Below, in pieces: positions 58,332 to 64,000 of a stretch of 64,000 nt of DNA. The stretch is from NCBI GenBank assembly GCA_905250025.1, contig CAJNOJ010000080.1:1-64000 (forward strand). Reading direction: 5' to 3'. How positions within the stretch are numbered: the first letter of the stretch is position 1; each line of letters begins with the position of its first letter. A model generated the notes under the pieces. It was not told the origin of the DNA, did not search any database, and worked only from the letters and a program-made list of their open reading frames with translations. Both the position numbers and the translations under genes were made by a program. This stretch comes from Adineta ricciae. Lineage: Eukaryota; Rotifera; Eurotatoria; Adinetida; Adinetidae.

Positions 58332-61177
58332 TCATTCCGATAAAGGTTCGATTTTATCGGTTGTTCTATCAATCAAGAATTCACAATCGTTTTCAGGTTT
58401 GATGGATAGAAATGGTATTTCTTCTGATATTGTTCCTGGATCCAGAAGTTCTTCTTTGACGTTCTTGCTGACAGATTCCAGATTTTCAATTGGTTTAAGA
58501 TCTTCTTTTTTAACAAATATTGTCTCAACAAGATTCACAAATGACATTGATGATGTGTACGTTGGTTTTGTTGATTCCTCTGGCAATGACGAAGAGTCTC
58601 TGTCGAATGTATCTTCACTTTCAGATTTGATATTCACAATAGCCATGGCATTATCGACCAGTTGAGAATCCGACGATTGATTACTAGTTTCGTCGATTAA
58701 CGATTCTGGTAATGTCAAAGAGTCCATAGTCGATGGTTTCTCATGAAGATCCTACCAAAAACAAAGCCACAGAGATCGAAATGAAAGCTCCTGACAAATC
58801 GTTGACTCACATGAGATTGTAAATCTTGATAGCAGATGGAATGATAAGTTTTATCATCGACTCTTATCGCATCTTTCAGACACCATTCTTCCAGATTATC
58901 ATCAAAGTAATTGTCAAATGGATCATGGCATACGTAACACCGCTAGAAATCAATGTGATTTATTTTCGAATGAGAAAAACATGTGCTGAACCAACTTACA
59001 TCATCGTCCATATCACCATTGGTTTTTGCTGTGCAAATGACCGCTTCGATCAATAGAGCCGATTTTTCGCCAAACTCTTTTTTATTTCGATTCTTCGATG
59101 ACATCTGATGATTTTTTCGTATTTGTTCGTCCAGATTTTCCTCATGTACTGTCCATTCTTGTAAAGATGGATACCAATCTCTACAGATTTCTAATACTGC
59201 TTGAGAATCTGTTGCTTGCCGATTTTGAAAGAAGTGCCAATCGAGATGATGATTATAAAGATGTTTTTGTTTGGAAGAAAAACGAAGACCGCAAAGAGCA
59301 CATTGATATTTGCCAATGTACAATTGCTGAATTACACCCAAGTATTTTCTACGATTGGAGAAAAGAGTCAAATGATTGAGATATTCTGGCTTTTTTCGAC
59401 ATACTTTTTCAATGTATTGATGTTTGCATCGATCAGTGATGGTACAGGTGCGATGTTTTCTTCATCGAAATTTCGTGATCGAGTGTTATGAGTAGAAGAT
59501 CGATCGTAACGTGCTCGTTTTGAATCATCATTAAGATCATCACTCGACGGTTCGTCGTGTGGACGTTTTGTGGATGGGCTAAGTCGTTCGGATGTTGTCG
59601 ACGAGGGAAATGTATTTGGAAGAAGAGGAAACGGAGGTGGAGCTGGTGGTAAGGGTGGAATATATGATAATATATTATAAGGTGCAGCTAATGATGACGA
59701 CGCGCTAACTGCAGCTAGAATTTGCATTGCATGACGTTGAGTATCGTTCGCGAAGCCAGAGAATGGAAATGTTGACAATGCTGGCGTTGCTGTAGCTGTG
59801 GTGGCCGTCGAAGGAAATTGAAGAGATGTTTGTGGAAATATACTGTTAGATGCTACCGTTGTCGGCACTTGATTATTGTTATTAATCACAGATGGAGTTG
59901 TACTAGACGAAAGCTTTATTTGATTGAATGGTAAGAAGAAATACTTACGTCGATGGTGCAGTCAGTCGTTGAACTTCGCTTTGAAGGAAAGTTTGAAGCA
60001 CTTTCAGTGTTGCTTGATATTCCTCGGAAGAGAGTTCTTTCGATTTGAATTTTTGTTCAGCCAACAGAAAGCACTCCGAATTCAATTCAAATAAACGATC
60101 AATATCAGCATTGCTCGTTGCTTTCTGTTGTGCCGTTAAATCCGTATCGCGATAATCGATATCCGAACCACCAAACAGCATTTCACTAAATATTCAAATG
60201 CTTGTCTCAACAAATACACTTCGAAGAAATCCTACTCATCAACTTGAGCATCCTTTGTATTGATATCATCCGCAGTAGATTTCGTTTTATCTGCTGTTGA
60301 ACTTTCCTTACTATTGTTTGTTACACTATTTCCTTCTTTTTTCGTTTTTGATTGCTGTTCACCATTTGTATCTTTGGGCAAGATTGAATCGACCTCCTTT
60401 CGATCAATTGGTATCATATGATAGCTGTCGTCTCTGGATGTCGATTCTGAACTTTTACCAACTGTTTGATTTCCAGTACGTGCATGATCATCTGACCTTG
60501 CAGGTAATTTCGGTTGATTAGCAGCTGCTGTTGGACTCTGAAAGAAAATCGTTTGAATACAAAAGTTTGAACCGATTTTTTGTTCGAATCGATTTACTCG
60601 TTGAATAAAATCTGGATTGATATGAATGGTAGGTGTGGACGGAGTTGCGTCGGGTACTCGAGCTGTAATTGGCCATGCCGGATCGATGTAATGTGTTCTC
60701 GTATCGAGGTTATGCAAGACCGCATTTGAAAAGTATGGTGGCCATGTTTGACGAAGTTTAAACATCGACAACCGTACGCGTTCATCAACCTAAACAACGC
60801 GATAGAATATATTCCATCTTCGATTTGGGACTTCAAACCTTATTGAAAGCACTGGCGAATACAACAGGTAGTTTATGTTCAAATAATGCTATATACGCTT
60901 TTGAACGTAGGTTTTTTACTATTGAATCAAGTACGTAGAGTACGGGGAGAATACAATCACCTTTCGCCTAGAAGAACGTGAAAATCTGAGATTTGACGAG
61001 ATGGATATTGTCGGTACATACTTCAAGTATACGATCCTCTATAGCGCGTACGATTTGAGGTGCATTTTGTATTTTTTCCTCGGCAAGTATGGTTAAAAAA
61101 TTGATTATTGGCTTACTATTCATTTTCAAATCATCTAATGCATTTTTGAAATCTTGATAATCATCTTTGACAGCCAT
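58332..61177 (-). CDS. PCF11: Pre-mRNA cleavage complex II factor PCF11
   Basis: Nine exons: 61177-61022, 60967-60839, 60789-60598, 60537-60236, 60185-59949, 59902-59405, 59348-59000, 58942-58811 and 58751-58332, 804 residues. PCF11 links the RNA polymerase II tail to mRNA cleavage, polyadenylation and termination. The N-terminal CID (about 1-130) shows FKNALDDLKMNSKPIINFLT, LPVLYLDSIVKN-like sequence (LPVLYVLDSIVKN) and RLSMFKLRQTWPPYF. Next are DPAWPI and low-complexity regions. The C-terminal module that binds CLP1 has two zinc motifs: CALCGLRF with YNHHLDWHFFQNR, then DWYPSLQEWT, and CYVCHDPFDNYF with LEEWCLKDAIRVDDKTYHSICYQDLQ. The last 140 residues are acidic with IKSESED-like repeats. 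It is about half the length of the human protein (roughly 1,550), mainly through shorter disordered regions. Confidence 0.95.
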
Positions 61178-62127
61178 TAGATTGAATTTTCTGTATAATG
61201 TATTGATGAATGTAGGGGAATGACTAAAACAGAGAAATTAAATCATGGATGATCACAGTCAAATGAATTTACCTCAATCGATATGAAAATACGAGTCAAA
61301 ATTAGGCCAATATACAACTATTCCCCTTTGAAAGACAGATAAATTGACAAGTCAAAATAGAAGAGAAAATCTTATCTTGAAGAAGAAACGAAAACGAAAA
61401 TATACAATTAGTTCGCACACAAACGATTTCATTTCAATCAAAAATGTTTACGAATTAATGATTCAACCCGTTCATTTCATATTATCTGACTCAGAGAGAG
61501 AAATTGACAGTTTGCTGAATCTGTCTCGCCGGTACATATACAACAGCTCTTCACATTTAGATAGAAACATTTATTTGATTGAAAAATGTAAAATCTTTGT
61601 ATAAAAACTTCAGAACAGTTAGTAGAACATTTCGTTGTTGTGAGAAGATAGAAAACCTATACTAAAATAAACCAAAAGGCACCAAATCCCATACTGAAGT
61701 TTCAAACCTAAAACGAAACGAACTTACTACAATTGCTTCACGAAATCTCCCATAACGAGTATCAATCTGAATGAAGAAAAGGAAAACAGAAATGTGACAA
61801 AAGCTTAACTTACCGAAGTACATTCTCCTTATGGATTTCTTGTCATTCAGTAGACAACTTTCTGAAATAAACAATCTTACCCTGAAGATTATTTTCTCGA
61901 GTTAGAATAGAAAGAGAGAAACGAGTGATACTCTCGATGCTTAGAATACAAGAACCATATGTGAAGCTTTACTCCTTTGTTTTTTCTTAAAAAAAAGAAC
62001 AATACAATAAAAGAATATATATATAACATCATCAGAACAGAATGAAAACCGATTGGAGAAAAAAAAACAAAATAGCACATTTATCAATTTTTCTGATTTC
62101 ACTGTACACAAAGATGCATTACCTTCC
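61178..62127. other. Intergenic, no gene seen
   Basis: About 950 nt between two minus-strand genes, with the PCF11 promoter on the left and the 3' region of the kinase gene on the right. AT-rich. The short open frames lack domains. Confidence 0.5.
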
Positions 62128-63765
62128 TTAATGGACAAGCCTTGCTCGCAATGTATCGATATCTTTTCTTAATTGTTCGTTTTCATCCAATAATTGCTCG
62201 TAATGATCGTGTTTCGCTTGTTTTTGTTTTAATTCACGAATATCCTTTTCAATTGCTAAAATTCGCTCCACAATTGTCAGATGCTCCTGATAAAGATTCA
62301 TTGACTGTTCATTCGTTACACGCGGTTCACTTGGAAGATATCTTTCCGAAAGATTATACTCGTTTATCCATTGATTATGAAGTTCACTTATAGTTTCTTC
62401 TGAATATTCTTCTTTCTTTTTCGGTAGTGTATTCAGTATCAACCAAAGGATCTTCTTTATAAGTAATAATGTTGGACGTTCATTCGGATCCGAATGCCAT
62501 GCGCGATACAACAGAGCGATGAACAATTCGGGACAATGATTTAGTTTCGGTGGGCGAAGTTTCTCTTGAACAATGGATATGAGAAACGCTATGTGGAAAA
62601 AGTTGCAAATATTTTTGGACGAAAGAATATGTGATTGATCGAAACATACCTTTGCCTTGGTTGCCATATGGTAATAATTGTTTGGATAACAATTGCCAGA
62701 AAACAATTGCCCACGAATAAGTATCACATTGCTCAGCATATTGATTATAAGCAAATACTTCAGGTGCCATCGTTACTAAATAGAGATTCCTGTTTATTAT
62801 TTATCTTTCATTCGATTGGCATTCTCGACAATGTACTCGTGGCTTTCGTTATTTGACTTCCACTATAGCGGAGATAAGATACGAATCAAAAATCAGATGG
62901 GAACCTATGTACAATACCGATGGAAAGGGATTTCCAGAAAACAAATATTCCAAAGTAAAGTATGTGATGTAACTATTTGCTATCTCTTTCACTGTCGAAT
63001 CAGAGTATCTCGAGAGTAGACATATACATACTTGGTGTTCCAACATTATCTGTCATCCAACTTTTTCCCAGTTGGGTAGCGGTACCATAGTCTGTAAGGA
63101 CAAGTGTTTGATAGTTATCTTTCAAGAGAATATTTTGCATTTTAACATCGCGATGAACTAGAAAGTATTCAAATTTGGTTTATAAAATAATTTGCAGAGA
63201 ACGATTCGACTTACTAATCTTTTTTGAATGCAAGAAGCTCAATGCATCTGCTAGTTGGTAGCCCCAATTCAGCGCATCAACTAACGTGTAATTAGAATGT
63301 TTTTCGCGAACAAAAACATCCAATGATCCATTGCTGCAATAATCAATCACAATGCCAAATGTTCGTAGATTAATGAAATTCAAATGTTGAATATTTCGAT
63401 GATATTCCGCTATGTCCGTTAGTTTAATTCCTTCATCGAGAATACTATTTCGTTGTTCACGGGTTGTCTGTCGTGCTCGTTTATGTGCATATAATTTCTT
63501 CTGATACCGTATCAATTCGACGATGCCGAACACTCCATAACCTAACGAACGAAGTGATTCAACTTCAGTTGTTGCTGGTATGAATGGAATCTGCCGTTCG
63601 ACTAATAATTTGCGCAATTTTTCTCGAAGAGCAACACCACTTTCTATTGAAAAACAAATGGCGAAATTTTCATATGATTAGTTGAATCAAGTGAGCATAT
63701 CACGAACCTTTCTGCGCTTTTTGTAGTACCTCACTGATAATCTGTTCTTTGTTTGCGACTTCCAT
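62128..63765 (-). CDS. TAK1-like protein kinase with C-terminal coiled coil
   Basis: Five exons, 63765-63708, 63643-63215, 63157-63032, 62775-62650 and 62588-62128, 399 residues. The kinase domain, about 45-300, has a Gly loop (G54-Y-G-V-F-G59), ATP lysine K74, catalytic H164-R165-D166, metal-binding D185-Y-G and A208-P-E. The activation segment DYGTATQLGKSWMTDNVGTPITMAPEVF follows TAK1 (MAP3K7), where DFGTA, MTNN and MAPEVF are conserved. The C-terminal 60 residues form a coiled coil (LYQEHLTIVERILAIEKDI, EQLLDENEQLRKDIDTLRARL) like the TAB2-binding end of TAK1. So it is probably a MAPK kinase kinase of stress and innate signalling. Differences: a 45-residue N-terminal extension, DYG for DFG, and the long linker of vertebrate TAK1 almost absent (399 against about 600 residues). 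RIP or other TKL kinases are less likely. Confidence 0.82.
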
Positions 63766-64000
63766 CAAATCGAATTCTCAAAAAAGTAAAGCGGGATATT
63801 TTTCAATGTTCTTCGTGATGGGAAAAAGACAAATAAAATAAGTAAGCAAACGCAAACATATGTTTTTCGACAGAATAACCAATAGAGGGATTCTTTACTG
63901 ATGTGAGTCATTTATTTATTTTTAATCAGAATAGATGGCGCGCGCTATCAGAGGCGGAGTTCGATGATGAAAGTACATATGACTTTCATTCGAATGGGTT
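63766..64000. other. Upstream region of the kinase gene
   Basis: The right edge of the window. A short GC-richer patch (GATGGCGCGCGCTATCAGAG, 63935-63954) may be promoter. Nothing else seen. Confidence 0.4.

Noticed and set aside
1-64000. Transposons, retrotransposon remnants, telomeric repeats, CRISPR arrays, rRNA
   Set aside because: No reverse transcriptase, transposase, integrase, long terminal repeat, regularly spaced repeat array or rRNA-like sequence was noticed on either strand. Small diverged elements could be missed by eye.

Overview
The window is nuclear DNA of a small-genome metazoan, most likely a bdelloid rotifer. The DNA is AT-rich, genes are tightly packed on both strands, and nearly all introns are about 45-70 nt with GT-AG ends. 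The gene set is animal (SoxC-type and teashirt transcription factors, MTSS1, APLF, ADRM1, PCF11, HADHB). Assignment to bdelloids rests on intron size, compactness and codon flavour, not on a marker gene. Exons were joined by reading splice sites and checking codon phase across each junction.

Layout. 1-5 kb: tail of an unidentified gene (+), a multi-pass membrane protein (-), and the mitochondrial phosphate carrier (+). 6-12 kb: a small YbaY/YscW-domain protein (-) and a 17-exon DD3-3-like surface protein (+). 12.4-22 kb: a very large acidic protein with a C-terminal BCH (BNIP2/Cdc42GAP homology) domain (-); a one-exon membrane protein lies antisense inside one of its introns, and a possible alternative first-exon set lies upstream. 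22.6-31 kb: a leucine-rich-repeat protein (+), ceramide phosphoethanolamine synthase (-), the proteasome ubiquitin receptor ADRM1/Rpn13 (-), a two-pass membrane protein (-) and the DNA break repair factor APLF (-). 32-42.3 kb, plus strand: a ZnF-UBP protein fused to a catalytically dead histone deacetylase domain, a SoxC-like factor, an RRM protein, 3.6 kb without a recognisable gene, and a teashirt-like zinc-finger factor. 42.4-44.5 kb: small unrecognised minus-strand genes. 45.4-63.8 kb: HADHB (-), MTSS1 (+), an SLC17 anion transporter (-), PCF11 (-) and a compact TAK1-like kinase (-).

The genes do not form a pathway or operon. Themes are mitochondrial metabolism (phosphate carrier, HADHB), ubiquitin/proteasome biology (ADRM1, ZnF-UBP pseudo-deacetylase), sphingolipid synthesis, DNA end-joining, mRNA 3' end formation and developmental transcription factors. 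No tRNA, rRNA, CRISPR array or transposon was recognised. The most unusual items are the ZnF-UBP/pseudo-HDAC fusion, the intron-bearing YbaY-like protein of bacterial type, and the giant acidic BCH protein with a gene nested antisense inside it.
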